Numbered from the stretch's first letter, positions 23,151-35,534 are shown. The stretch is DNA of 64,000 bases from Acanthosoma haemorrhoidale (GCA_930367205.1 OV884011.1:35725754-35789753), one strand, 5' to 3'. Notes: generated by a model from the letters alone, not told the origin. Numbers and translations: made by a program.

Positions 23151-24999
23151 GTAAGTCATTTTATCATTTTTATTTATGATAAATATAACTTCATTTTAGT
23201 TAAACATTTTAATAACTCATATTGTACATAAAATTCTATTGTATATATAACAATTCCTTCCATTTTGATCATCACGTTGATTGCTTAAAGTAAATTACTT
23301 TGAGTTTTTGATTTCAATTGGGACAAGTAATAAATTAATTAAGTAGTTTTGGAGCAAGGTATAGTTTGGTATAACTTTCTACTAATGCAATACGCTCAGG
23401 ATTTGTGATAGAGGAATCGAGTTGAATAGTTATATGGCATGCCTTTTTAATTATTCAACTAGAGCGTAAAGGAGAGGTGTTTGCAGGTAAGTCAGGTAAA
23501 TATATAAAAGGATATATGTATCATTAGAAAAGATACATCCCTTATATGTTGCCTCACATTTTATGTATTCAGATATCGTTTTATATCGGATATATTAGCG
23601 TATATTTAAACCAGTTTGGACTTACGGACTTGAACTATGGAGATCAATCAACAAAGCCCTCAAACATTATGTCCGTCCATTGTCAAAAAAAACACGAGTC
23701 AATGCAACTTTTTATACCACCCATAATGACCTTAACATTCCGTTAACAATCGTATGTCTGTCTTTGCCTTAGTTATTCAAAGGGGAATTTTCGGTCCTTA
23801 GCTGCTTCTAATTTAATATTTGTTTTCAAGTGCGTTTATTATCTTTTGATTTGTTCTTGAGTTGTATATTAATTCTAAACAGATCTTCCCGTCGTGCAGC
23901 GATCCCCCGACTAAATACTCGGGGGTTCTCGGGGTCCCGATCATCCTCCCAGAATATTTTTCCTTTGGCTAGTAATTATTAATTATTATCGTAACTGTAA
24001 TATTAGTCAGTCATCTTGTATATTTTAGTATCTTTACGTATGCTGGGATAATTCTTTTTTGAAAGTGCTCGGAACAATAAAAGAAAAAACATTTTTGCGT
24101 ATACAAAAATATCGTATTCTATACGGCAGTGAATGTTTGCATTCTGCGTCGAATGTCGAGCTCAGTGCAAATATTTGTGCCACAAATGTTATGTTACTTT
24201 TGACACAATATTTACTTTATGCGTACGTATCGGTCCAGACCTGCGTAAGTGTTTTCATTCACACGTACATTCATCCAAGAATAGTATTTTAGACTAAAAT
24301 AGAATTTTTATTGTTTTTAAAGGATACATTTCTAATAATTACTTCAAAAGCGTGTGTCAGGTTTATAATACATTATATTTTTATATCATAGGTGAAAAAA
24401 AAAAAAAATTCCCAAATTGCTACTCTTCAACATCTACACCGCGCACATAGTAGGAGCATCATACCCCAATTGTGAGGTAGCGGCATATGCGGACGAAAAA
24501 AAACGAAACAGTTATATAATGCTAATAATATTTTAATGCTAATATTATATATAATGCTAAAAGTAGAAGCAAGCCCCTTCTAGTGTATACCTGCCTCGTG
24601 ACTTCATGGAAGTCACTGGTGTTTCTTGTTATTTTTAAGTAAGCGACCGCATCTCTCCAAGACCTCGCTCCCTATTCCCGGAACTACCCTTTTCTTATAC
24701 ATATATTGAAACCTACCTCATTTTTTACCATTTATTTTTCTAATTTATTAGATCAAATGACCTTAACTGATTTGGCAGGTCCGTCATGAGATCTTTAATT
24801 AAACTTGTTTTTATGTCTTCGACATAGGAAATTATCCCGATTGAATCGCCCGATCTCATCCCCACTCCTAAGAGCACAAAGGGATGATGCTGACCGGCTG
24901 GAAGGGTTGCAGGCCATGATATTCTCAAATATCATGAATGTTACAATATGTCCCAGCTTTAGTCCCAGTCCACACTTGTTCCCACACATTCCACCCAAT
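23151..24999. other. Intergenic, no recognised gene
   Basis: AT-rich DNA without a protein I recognise. Its right part may be the upstream portion of the gypsy LTR whose 3' end lies near 25117, but the LTR start cannot be fixed without a second copy. Confidence 0.3.
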
Positions 25000-25827
25000 A
25001 GTACGTAGTAACGTAACGTAACTCGTAATTTGTATATACCAGTGTTATGCTTGTACTTCATAATAAAGCTTTTTTTTCTTTTCTTTTAAAAGACACTTCT
25101 CTACAAAGATTATTTAACTGGCACCCCGAACAGCGCCTGACAGTATACTCAGTAACTTCACGGTTGTCCACCATCTAGAGATCCCTCATTTGACAACGGA
25201 CAGTGAGACCACTCCAATAGCGTGAGAAGACCGATGCAAATACCTCTGGAAAGATACCCCACAGGACAGGACTTCACCGGTATTGGGTACTGATCTATTT
25301 CAATAGATGTTCACCAGGTAATACCCTAAAGAAATGTGTTATATATCTGAGGAAGTTGAAGGAAGAATGAAAGCTGGACTTCATTGAAGACATCATTCAC
25401 TTGGGACCTGCGAACGTCAAGTCAGAAAAGATGACGGTTCGTCATCAAGCCGAGAAGATCCAAAGAAATATTCTCTGCATCTGTGAGTAATTCCTGAATT
25501 ATAAGATTGCTTAGATAACAGGATCTGGGATTGTTTGGCTACCACTCTGACGGACAGGCTAAGAAGGCTCGAGGCAATATCAACAGAGCCTGGGACTGTT
25601 CACTTGAAGGTGCGTTCTAACGTTTTATGCTGGTTATACAGAAGCAATAAATTTAATATAGACCACACGGAAGACTTCGTCAACAGCAATAAAGACTTTA
25701 AGGTATTATTTTTGCATACAGTGTAGTTTTATATAATTTGTTTTTATGACAAGAACAGGTGTAAGAGATATTTTGGATAGAAACAGACAAATTAACGAAT
25801 CAGAAATGGACTCTTAACGACTGTCAT
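25000..25827 (+). mobile_element. Ty3/gypsy LTR 3' end, primer-binding site and leader
   Basis: AATAAAGC at about 25062 and a T-rich run fit an LTR R/U5 region. TGGCACCCCGAACAGCGCC begins at 25119 and resembles a tRNA-Lys-type primer-binding site. About 700 bp of leader then precede a gag-like frame at 25828. No 3' LTR is visible and the element is broken downstream. Confidence 0.6.
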
Positions 25828-26420
25828 ATGACTAAAGAAGATTATGGACACCTTCCACACTACAATGGTAATCCGACTAATTTAATAACATTCATCAAAC
25901 CACTAGAAAAAATATATTCGACAGTATGTAACGAAACAATAACTAACAGAATACATAACGAACAAAGACTCATACAAATAGCTCTTTCTAGACTCACTGG
26001 TGACGCACAACAATTATGGATGTATGAAGATTTCCTATCAATAAACGACTTAAAATTACATTTAGTAAATTATTTTAAGGACAGTCAGACAACATCACAG
26101 CTACAACATGAAATCTCTCTGATTCATATGTACAGAAACGAACACCCAATTGACTTTGTTAACAGAATTATCCCACATCAAATTATAATTCAGAACCGTA
26201 TAATAATTGACACCTATCTGACATTCTATCTGTAATAAAGAACAAAAAATATTTCCACAAAAGGTACTAATTGTAGACCACGTTCTCAGAAATTCACCAT
26301 CAAGACTTAAGGATGCACTCCACCATATTATTATTAACGACCTGATACAAATGAAAAACGTTTTGTATGATAACTGTAGGATTATAATGGAGACATGTGT
26401 CCTCAAGGAAACACTGACAA
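25828..26420 (+). pseudogene. Ty3/gypsy gag relic
   Basis: The ATG at 25828 opens 135 codons with LPHYNGNPTNLITFIKPLEK, then LSRLTGDAQQLW, INDLKLHLVNYFKD and EHPIDFVNRI, the order of conserved blocks in the capsid region of gypsy-type Gag. A stop at 26233-26235 ends the frame; a second frame continues with NSPSRLKDALHH and similar residues up to about 26420. No zinc knuckle, protease or reverse transcriptase follows before a solo LTR at 26848. The relic is a defective retrotransposon fragment, probably only transcribed if at all. Confidence 0.72.
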
Positions 26421-26847
26421 CAGTCAGAGAACCTACTTGCAGAAAACAAAGAGGTGTGAAAATGAACTGCTCAGTTTTACTCCTAGGTGTGAATTTCGAA
26501 CAAGTCTCGCCTGGCGTAAAAAGAGATGCATGTAGTTTTTGACAGTGGTAGCCACGAAAACTCCTCGGGGCCAGGTATGAGTCAGGTATACACAAAGGGA
26601 CTAGGGATTAGGGAAAAGGACAGATTTTCTCGGGAGAGAAGATCGATTCTGGACAGGCATCCAGTGGAGATCGGTGAGGAAGACAGCCAAGTTTGAAGGA
26701 TTCGATTTCGAGATAGCAGATGTAGGCATTTGTCAGAACTAATTATGTGGTGGGTCCGTAACAAGATTTCCCTAGAAGGGGCCGATATAATATTTAGTTT
26801 TAAGTAACTATGTTTATTATTATAATCATTTTTAATTTTATATCTAA

Positions 26848-27490
26848 TGTCGGGTCGTCACTAGGGGGTGCCTGATCACCCTAACCCTGGTGACAAGTGC
26901 GGATTGTTCGAGTTAATAACCTGGACAATCGTTCCATGACGGCGTTACTATCTGACTCCATTTATGACAGGTATGTGCCCCGACAATGCACTATGTTCAA
27001 GAGAAGAGGTACAGAGGTTTCATAAAGAATTAGTCAAGTTTTCAGAGTTCGAGTGGAAACCAAGCAAGCGTCACCGAGTAAAGGCCACGAGAGACTAAGA
27101 GACTAACTAACAGGGCCAGGAGCCCTGCCTTAAGTTCCCTCTCTACTTCCTGCTGGGAGGCTGCAAGGGTCTAATCCGGCGGCGTTCACACGTACACCTG
27201 TGGCGAGGAACGTGACTGGTGGTGAGGCACGTGACCACCGCAAGCTTACCCGACCCGGAGACAAGCCATGGAGGTAGAGAGGCCCCCAAAAGGGTTCTTA
27301 AGTTTATGACTGCCAGCTGGTGACCCTTTCTCGTTTGACTTAGTTGGCTTCCGCCTTTTATTGCTTAACACATTCACAATGATTTATATTTGTTTATAAT
27401 ACATTTAATTCATGTTATTTTACTTTTGCTTACAATATATATGCAATAGAGTATAGGGTGATTTATCTTATGTAGTTAGCGGTTGCTACA
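26848..27490 (-). mobile_element. Solo LTR, subfamily B (copy 2)
   Basis: The element is 643 bp, bounded by TGTCGGGTCG and GGTTGCTACA, with perfect 5-bp target duplications TCTAA at 26843-26847 and 27491-27495. It shares its outer 60-100 bp at each end with the other LTRs but differs in the middle. No internal domain adjoins. Confidence 0.93.
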
Positions 27491-27495
27491 TCTAA

Positions 27496-28295
27496 TTTTA
27501 TTAGATCTCTTATCTGAACGCAGATTCAATTATGTTTTACCTTTATTTAAATTCAATGTCCAAATTTCTTCCATAGATCAACACGAAATTTATCTTTGAC
27601 AAAGACTTAGGATAAAAATCGGTAAAAAATGGTGACGTTAATAACAATACAGTACGCTGAGAGTATTCATAGATTAATCAAACCAGGTAGCTCATCAAAA
27701 CATATAATTGTCATTCCCAAGTAAATAAATCCAATACATTATTAAATATCACAAATTGTGCAAAATGTCTTCTTTATAGATTTTTATTATCAAGTTACAC
27801 AATTTATTTGCTACGTTTTAGCCACATTCAGTCCATCGTCATGCAATCCCTACACAATCAGACAAAAAATAATGGTTCAATAAAAAATTATCAAAATTCA
27901 TTTTTATATCAAACTGTTTAAAATACAAAATGATTATTATAGTCCATTCTGTGTAATATTTATTTATTTCTAATACGATATAATAAGTCTATAAATCTTA
28001 TTTTATTATGCTTAGCTGGTTCTGGTGTGAATTTTACTTTACTATAATATCTATTAAATTTGGTTTTTTGGTTAAATTACTATTATCAAGTCATCAATAT
28101 ATTTTTTTATTAATAAATGATGTTTTGATATTTTACTTAATTGTGTAGATGGAAAGGACATTTTGAACATTTGGCGATATTTAATATAAATATCCTTTAT
28201 TTAATACGTAATATACATATTAAAAGTTTTATATTTACATATTTAAAATATTTTTCCCGTAGTGACAGAATGTAGGAATAAAAACACTAGCCATC
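27496..28295. other. Intergenic AT-rich DNA
   Basis: Very AT-rich. No open frame or repeat that I recognise. Confidence 0.35.
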
Positions 28296-28305
28296 TGTAG
28301 CGATA

Positions 28306-29077
28306 TGTAGCGAAGCGCTAACTATATATGTAAATTACCCTACACTCTGGTTCATAATGTATTATAATAGAAATGCAAATCTGTGTAAACTTCTTGTAAT
28401 AAATCATAGAGGGATCGGCAGATGTAAACAAGTGACAGAGGGTCCTGCCATAAAACCCTGGGAGCACACCTACCCCTATTAAGATAGACCTTCAGTCACG
28501 TCCCAGCGGTCATAAAATCATGCCAGGAACAGTTTTGTCACGTAGCTCGGGAGGTGGGACATCATAAAGCACACCCTTTTGGACCAACGGGCATAATAAA
28601 ACAGACCACCTGCAGATAGACTCCGCCTTCCACGAGGGAGGGGGGTACAATATTTATATCAGTAAGTTTCGCCCTGAAAAGGCACTCTGTTTCTTAGTAT
28701 CCACAGCCGATCACTAGTCGCGATACGCCAGGGCCCCGGGGCCCTGGGAGTAAGCCCACTTGGCCTTCCACTGGTCCATACTCTCACTGCCACACCTCTA
28801 CGACGGCACTTTGCCTCACAGCCTCTAGCAGACCTCTGACGACTTGTACCTATTACGCTGCCGATCTCCCGCCCGAACTCTGAAAACTGGTCTTATTCTT
28901 TATGAACCTCTGAACCTCATCCTGAACACAGTGTATTGTCGGGACACATCCCTATCAATAAATGGAGTCAGATATTAACGCCTACATGGAACATGGTCCA
29001 TGTCATTAATTACAACAATCCGCACTTGTCACCAGGGCTAGAGTGATCAGGCACTCCCCTAGTGACGCCCCCCGACA
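28306..29077 (+). mobile_element. Solo LTR, subfamily B (copy 3)
   Basis: The copy begins TGTAGCGAAGCGC and ends CCCCCCGACA. It aligns in reverse orientation with the copy at 47194, including a 20-bp perfect palindrome at 28728-28747 made of CCAGGGCCCC and its complement. No clear target duplication is visible: TGTAGCGA occurs twice at the left end (28296 and 28306) and a CCGACAATTGTT block is duplicated at the right end, so both edges seem to have been rearranged. Confidence 0.85.
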
Positions 29078-29849
29078 ATTGTTGACCTCCGACAATTGTT
29101 CACCCTTTACCGACACCATCCTATGGCAATTTATTTAATAACCTTCATTTAGTCTTTGATAAAGACGTTTCATTCAATAACATATTTTGTTTTTTCCTTT
29201 AATTTTTTTTTGTATCAGATCGTGCATAATTCCTAAAGGAGTACATTTTCTATTCAGCAAATAAATCCACATCCTTATTAGACCACGCATCATGGTCATA
29301 CTTGTGGCCTTCAAAACTACTTTTTTTGTCCCTTTTACACTACATGCAATGGCTGTTTGGTTCAAGTCGACCTTAAGAGATCCAACGTTGATTAAACACA
29401 AGAAATAAAAGTTATGACTGGATGTTGAATAATCACAACTGAAATATTTGTAATGAATTCTTCATATGTGGTCTTCTAGAGAGGGACTGTAACTTAGAAA
29501 AACGACTCCGATCTAAATATTTTTACGACACTGCAAAATCTTTGGGACAGTTGTCCACGAAGGACAGACAAACAGGCCGTGTTTTATCGACCATTAGCTC
29601 TTAGTTATATTTCTGATTCATTTTCACATAAAACTCGTTTCTTTTTAAAACTAATAAATCATTCCATTTCATCAAATTTGTGACTTATTATTCACTATCT
29701 AGGTATCAATATAGATCCTTGTACTTAGCTAGCTAGCTATATGTCTGGCTGGTACAGAAATTTAGTTTCCAGGGACTCTCATTAAATGACATTAATTGAT
29801 GTTTCCTGGACCAATTAAGCACCCGAACAGGGGCTACATTCAACTATCA

Positions 29850-30450
29850 CCAATATATTTAATTAATTAATGTTTGCTACTGCTGTGGCAACCTTTTAAT
29901 TACGAATAATTAGAAGTTTCCCTCTTCTCGGCCTAGAAAATATCTATCTATGTTTCCATATATTAATAATAAAGCTTATGACGTCAGTCAGAGAGGGGGG
30001 AGAAGCTAGTGGGGGAAACAGCTGCAGGTGGGGGAACCATCCCCACCACGGCTGACCTGCCTATATAACCCTACCATCTTGAGGTGGTTAATAGAACGAA
30101 CAGGACCCGCACTTGGAACACTCCTCTCTCTCTGCACTGGCGCTTACTGCTCTACTCAAACCATGGCCTTCTCATTTAACTACCACTGCATTTCTCTCTC
30201 CTAGTCTCGCTATGTTTTAGTCCGACGTTGTCAGACCCCACACTCTCCTAGTGGGAATCTCTTCCTTCGTCTCGCTAAAACTAGCACCTCCTTGGGAGAG
30301 ACCTCTCCCTCGCGGACGACGGTTGCCGTGGCCCTACAAACTTTACTTATTAGCGTCTCCCACGGCAATCCAGTCTGCTTATCTCCGGTTCACACTCGCC
30401 TTTGGGATCCGGACGGTTTTCGCCTACCCTTAGATACCGAGTGCCGAGTG
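29850..30450 (+). mobile_element. LTR fragment, subfamily A-like, with TATA box
   Basis: CTATATAACC at about 30062-30071 is a good TATA box. The downstream part (GCACTGGCGCTTACTGCTCT to GGATCCGGACGG) aligns with the LTRs at 15810 and 56357. The 5' part (about 29850-29990) resembles a segment near 35215-35345. The LTR breaks off at GATACCGAGTGCCGAGTGG, where the Merlin element begins, so it lacks its 3' end. Confidence 0.7.
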
Positions 30451-31564
30451 GTTATTTTGCCATCTTTGACCTTTCCTGTAATGTTTTTATCTATATTTAT
30501 GTTCATTTTGACCTGTCTTAGTGAACCTTGGTACCTGATAATATTTCAGTTTAGTTTTGTAATCCTGAAGGGAAACATCATGCCGTTATTTGGTTTAGCT
30601 GCTGAAGTAGATACGAAGGAAAAAGCGGTTTTGTTTCTTCAATCTAAGGGGGTATTGGATAGTGAAAAATTGTGTTCTTATGGCCATCAAATGACACTTT
30701 ATCCATGTGAAAAGGATAGATGGAGATGCAACATGAGAGGCTGCAAAGAAACCTTTGGATTAAAAAAGGAACATTTTTGGAAAACAGTAATTTGCCATTT
30801 GATAAATTTTTGCTATACTGCTCGACAAAAGAATATACATCTATTAATTTTCTCAAGAGGAACTAGGATAAGCAACCGATACTATTACAGAGTTATGTTG
30901 TAAGAATATATTTCGGGAAGTTTGCGCAGATCATTTATTAAAAAAATTCAGAAAGATCGGAGGGTCAGGGAAAACAGTTGAGATAGACGAATCGAGTTTT
31001 TCTCGGCGCAAAAATCACGTTGGTAGAATTTATCCTAATCAATAGGTTTTCGGAGGTGTTTGTCGGGAAGATGCTTCATGTATTGCGTGGCAGACCGTAC
31101 ATTGGAAACACTACTGAAAACAAAACAGAATGTATTCACCCCGGTACAACCATTATATCTGACATGCTGGCATCCTAAACCCGCATTATTAATATACCAG
31201 GAATGAATTACCAGCATTGTACTGTGAATCATTCACAAAACTTCTTAGATCCTACCACAGGTAGTCAGTCAGTCATACACCACGAATTGAATTGCACAAG
31301 CAAAGGCAAGAAACAAAAAAGAACATGATACAAGAAGAAGTTTGATAGACTCATATTTGTGTGAATTTTTATGGTGCTCACATAAATAGTGGTAATAATT
31401 TGTCCCATAAATTAATAAATTAGAATTTTTGGCCACCAGAATATAAATATATTCAAACACTGAAACATGTTTTACAAAACACTTTCCCCCGAACCTTTCA
31501 TTTACAGATAATAGACTAGAGAAATGATTAAAAAGAATGAGGGGTCCTAATCCCAAAAAGACCC
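30450..31564 (+). mobile_element. Merlin DNA transposon (copy 1), 5'-truncated
   Basis: From about 30580 the + strand encodes MPLFGLAAEVDTKEKAVLFL, then a C-x-x-GH...WRC...C zinc-binding pattern (CSYGHQMTLY, RWRCNMRGCK), typical of Merlin/IS1016-type transposases. After frameshifts come GGSGKTVEIDES with the first catalytic Asp, VFGGVCRED, and near the end VNHSQNFLDPTTG and HHEL with the likely third catalytic Glu. The right terminal inverted repeat lies at 31541-31564 (GGGGTCC ... CAAAAAGACCC). The left terminal repeat is missing because the element joins a broken LTR at about 30450. Several stops make it inactive. Confidence 0.88.
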
Positions 31565-31980
31565 ATCATTAATTCCCAGGGAAGATTCTTGTTGATTTTC
31601 TTAGCGTTTGAGTTCTTTTTTTTTTTAATTGACATTATTTTAAGAATTTTTATCATTAACATAATAAAATACCAATAGTATTCTATATTAGTTGAATTTG
31701 AGGTCTGTCAACTACGATGCCCTTGTCTCTTCACCTCCTTGCCCAGGTAGAATCAAGCAGCCTACAGCTAGGCTCATTTTTAATTTCTCCTCTCTCTTCC
31801 TCATCCACCACTTCTTTAATTGTTTTGTGACCATTAATTATGGTTTCTTTTGTACATTGTTTTTGAATGCTGGTCATTGAATCGTCAAGCGATTTAGAGA
31901 AAAACTATTTATTAGAATATAAAATAACCCAGAACTCACGAGCTTTATTTATATCCATTAGTTTATTAACAAATTAGGCA
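31565..31980. other. Intergenic, no recognised feature
   Basis: AT-rich sequence between Merlin copy 1 and the GC-rich island. No supported feature. Confidence 0.35.
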
Positions 31981-31999
31981 GTGAATCTCTTGTTTTCAG

Positions 32000-32249
32000 C
32001 TACGCGGTACGGCAGGTTAACAACTCGGCCGATCGCGAACAAAGGGAGAGGGCAGGAAACGCGAGCAGACCAAGCGACCTAGACCTCGACATTGGGCTTG
32101 GTCCAGTGAGCCAGCAAGACTAAGACAGAAGCTAGAGGTGGTAGGGAGAGCGAGACCGGTGACTGATCTTGACTCAGTCCGCACAGTGATGTTGGCACGA
32201 CTGCTCCTGGTCCTCCTTGGCCTGCCCTCAGTCTGGCAGAGGTCCCTCG
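32000..32249 (+). CDS. Candidate first coding exon: signal peptide, secreted or membrane protein
   Basis: A GC-rich island starts near 32000 in AT-rich DNA. The ATG at 32189 opens MLARLLLVLLGLPSVWQRSL, a short basic n-region plus a leucine/valine-rich hydrophobic core, as in cleavable signal peptides. The frame reaches CTCG|GTAAGC at 32249/32250, a good donor, leaving phase 1, the commonest phase after signal-peptide exons. Roughly 190 bp of GC-rich sequence upstream would be 5' UTR. No partner exon is recognised in the remaining 31 kb, so the product is unknown and the next exon may lie beyond the window. The coding part would be 32189-32249. It could also be chance in a GC-rich promoter. 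Confidence 0.5.
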
Positions 32250-32434
32250 GTAAGCCTCCGTCCTTCCCAGGGCTGCCAACCGTAGTGAGTACTTTATTTC
32301 TTATTATTATACCACATCCTACAATAGTGCCATTCCAGGACATATTTTTTTTTTTTCAAAACCCCTCATTCAATATACACAGAGTGAGTTACAGATTCCA
32401 CAACATGGAATCTTTACATAAATGCACATCTTGC

Positions 32435-32645
32435 TAATTGTATTTACTGTAGCGTAGCTACATTTTATATAATCTATGAGGTGTAAAGAATTTTTCTACA
32501 GTAGGCTGACGAACATAATACAAGGCGTGTGAACATAGAAAGTTGTCCTAATACTAACCTTAATCTAACTAATTTAACCTTTACCGTACCGGACAGTCTG
32601 TTGTCATCGATACGGGAATGGGGGTGGGGTCATAGTACTTTTTAA
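32435..32645 (-). mobile_element. LINE-B fragment, antisense
   Basis: TACTGTAGCGTAGCTACA near 32447 matches the LINE-B 3' UTR block CCTGTAGCTTGGCTACAG seen at 45731. The stretch 32585-32640 (GGACAGTCTGTTGTCATCGAT, GTGGGGTCATAGT) matches the end of the LINE-B reading frame in the copies at 44590 and 52830. The intervening DNA is diverged. Confidence 0.6.
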
Positions 32646-32739
32646 ACGATAATGTCACTTTGTAAACATCAAGTGTTCTACATTAGTTGATAAAAGTATT
32701 ATATAAAACTATTCAGAATGGATGAAGGTCTTTGTAGCA

Positions 32740-34730
32740 AATTTTTGCATTTGACAATCAACGTTTTGTCAAAATTCAGGCATTATAACCACTGTCGTGA
32801 AATCCCCAATAAAGCTTTTAAAACATATAATTTGTTACTGAATAAAATTTCATGTAATTGCTATTTACTAATCTTAAAAATTTACCTTCAAAATACAATT
32901 TTTTTTCTGAAGAAACTATATCAATCGAAGAAACAGTAATGATAGATCTATAAAATTTATTAAACGATTTGAAAAAAGCAATTTTGTATTTCAGAACAAA
33001 AGGCCTGCTTCTTTTCGTTTGCGAAATTGTTTCATTCATTGAAAAAATTAAAACTGGCTCGGAATCTATACTGGTTGTAATATCTTTGAAATTTTATTTT
33101 TTTGCATTACATTCTACAAAGTGCCCTTTACTATGTGAAAATTTCTTCTGAAATGTTACTTGAGAGAGTGTTGGATACATGTTTAAAATTTTAGACGGTA
33201 CAGCTCTATTCTGTGGTAAGACATACATACATACAGACAGACACAAGAAAGGACATTGTGCAGTACCTGTTTGAAACCATAGCCTATGTTTTTGGAATCG
33301 GCAGTATATATCCATATATCCATTGTTGAAAACATCCTTGCCGCAAAATTGCCACATTTTGTCATGCGGTGCTGTCTAGAAGATGAGCCTATCGACTCAG
33401 CAATTCACTACACGTGTGCAATTTTTATAAGGTATCTTGGATACGTTTTTTTTGGGTCTCTACCATTAAATAAAAAGTAAAATTATTTATTTATTAATCA
33501 AGGATCTGCCAAAATTGAGGCATCTTCACTGCCAATGCCACAGAAACGTTAATGACATTGCTAAAACATATAATTAGTCGCTGTATAAAATTTCATGTAA
33601 TCAGCTAATCAGTAAATTAACATTCTAAATGGAAAACAAATTTTTCCTGAAACCATATAATTTAGTATGTATAAAACGATGAAACGGTATCAAAAGATTT
33701 CCTTTACAACTTAGATACTAATAGATTTAATAACTGTGAAAAAAATACTCAGAAATTTTTCATTTTTTTTTTATCGAACCATCTCCGTCACTGAAAATAT
33801 TTTCGAATTATTGGATTTCAGAAAATTATTCTTTGAAAGTTGTGTTAGCTAGTATATGAGAGAGTGTTGTTGATACGATTAAAATTTCACGAAGATTTTT
33901 TTTTAGGGGTTGTAGAGTTAACAAATGCGCCTTCATTCAGACTGACAAATGAAGGATAACTGCGCGGTTGCCTTTTTGAAACTATATCCTCTTTTTTTGG
34001 TCATTCAATTTAATTCGAGATTTCTGTTATCGGTTCATAACCTTGAAAAAACATTTTTTTTTATTAATTATTATTTAATTAATAACTCTAAAAATCTTAT
34101 AATAAAATTAACAATCACCCTACAGAACTTCATATTTATAGATTAAACAGTGAATAGACAGATCCATAAGAAAACTCTAAAAACATCCCTCTCATGGTTT
34201 TAAGCCAGACCTTAGTAATTAAGTGTAGTTAACTGGATGTTTAAACTAATGCAGTTTTTTTCAGTATTTGTTTTTTTATATTACAGCTTAATTTTACTTC
34301 AGCTATGAATTAGATTGAACTTTTGATTAAAAATACTTTATTTTGTGCTTGTATAAAAAACAATTGCGGTCAGTATAAATCGGCTTTTTAAAAATATAAA
34401 AAAATTCTTTTTAGCTTGACATTTTTTTTGAATTTCCCATGTCTAGACTTTTTAGGACTTATATTTTAAATTATACCTACAGACAAATACACGAATGAAC
34501 ATGGCATCAAGTGAATCAGTATGACACTGTAACCTCTTATATTGTAATTAATTAAGTGTGACATTCATATACCAGTTGTGCCTTTTTTGCAAAATTCCCC
34601 ATTTTTGTCATGTCGGGGGGGGGGGGGGTTCTGGAAAATGTACTTTTCCACTCGGGTCAAATTAGACAACGAATCTGTCCGATACAAAAACGATTCTATC
34701 AACTCGACTCCTAGGAGCACCTAGGTTCGG
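32740..34730 (+). repeat. Cluster of diverged tandem repeats, period about 700-745 bp
   Basis: Blocks recur in order: ACATATAATT...ATAAAATTTCATGTAAT at 32823 and 33566; GAGAGAGTGTTG at 33162 and 33858; CC-TTTGAAAC-ATA-CC at 33268 and 33970; GCAAAATT-CC-ATTTT-GTCATG near 33343 and 34589. The copies are clearly related but diverged. Short (ACAG)n/(ACAT)n runs lie between blocks near 33225. No protein is recognisable, and the family is not one I can name. Confidence 0.7.
34615..34628 (+). repeat. Poly(G) tract
   Basis: Fourteen consecutive G follow GTCATGTC within the third partial unit of the repeat cluster. The homologous place in the first unit reads GCGGTGCTG, so the tract arose in this copy. 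Confidence 0.9.
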
Positions 34731-35039
34731 CTCAGGTCTTCCCAAAACTGTGCTTGAGAGGTTTTCACATTGATTTTAACGATCGAATTTATATTTGGAA
34801 CTTCAAGTATCTGAGGACATTCAAATATTACGGTTAAAAAATACATTTGGGCGTCAGTACCCTTAAGTCCGTATTCGTAGGATTAGTTCATGAAAAAACA
34901 ATTTAATCGAGACGAAATCGATTGAAGTTTTCCCAGAAGAATTCTACTCAATAGTGTAAAATTGGTTATTGCCACTCCACGAATGGCTAAATTTCGACCG
35001 AAAAGAAGGTATATTGGAATGATCGTTACTCGGCCGAGC

Positions 35040-35345
35040 TAGTTCTACACGATATTATTAGGGAGGTTATGGGTTCGAGTCCCAATACTGCCGGTATATG
35101 TATTCTTAGCCTAATAATTATCAGTTTTGTAGTTATTCAAAGTAATTATCCTTAATCTATCTCATTCACTTAAATAAGAGTGTTTCATTAAGTGTCAGGT
35201 CATAGTGAGTGCAGTTAGTGTTTTGCCAACTACTTCACCACGAATAAACAGAAGTTACCCTCTTCTAGGACCAGAAAACACCCACTTACTTTAATGTATT
35301 TTATCAATAAATCTTCGGCGTCAGTATTGAGAGAGGGGACTAGTT
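35040..35345 (+). repeat. tRNA-like B box followed by an LTR-like fragment
   Basis: GGTTCGAGTCCC at 35072-35083 fits the pol III B box, about 40 bp after ACTCGGCCGAGCTAG, which could be a tRNA D-arm remnant. This suggests a tRNA-derived SINE rather than a working tRNA, because no cloverleaf forms readily. From 35215 to 35345 the sequence resembles the 5' part of the LTR fragment near 29850-29990 (ACGAATAA-AGAAGTT-CCCTCTTCT). Confidence 0.4.
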
Positions 35346-35534
35346 TACGATACCGACACGACCGGAGCTCACTAAGCTCTACATTATTTTATTAATCAGC
35401 CATAAACCTCAAAATAAACTGTACCCTTGAAAAATGTTTTTTTTCATAAAAGTGGATTTATAAAAAAAAAAAATCTTTTTTTTATCTTTAAAACCTGTAT
35501 ATTTATGTCTAGATATAAAATTGCTCATACAAGA

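Noticed and set aside
26101..26595. 164-codon minus-strand frame
   Set aside because: It lies opposite the gag-like relic, shows no family motif, and is the antisense shadow of that frame.
28138..28306. An alternative left end of the LTR at 28296
   Set aside because: TGTAGCGA also occurs at 28296, but alignment with sister copies continues only from the second occurrence at 28306. Neither choice yields a target duplication.
32017..32343. Minus-strand open frames over the GC-rich island
   Set aside because: They are long because GC-rich sequence has few stops. They lack recognisable domains, while the plus strand offers a signal-peptide-like start with a consensus donor.
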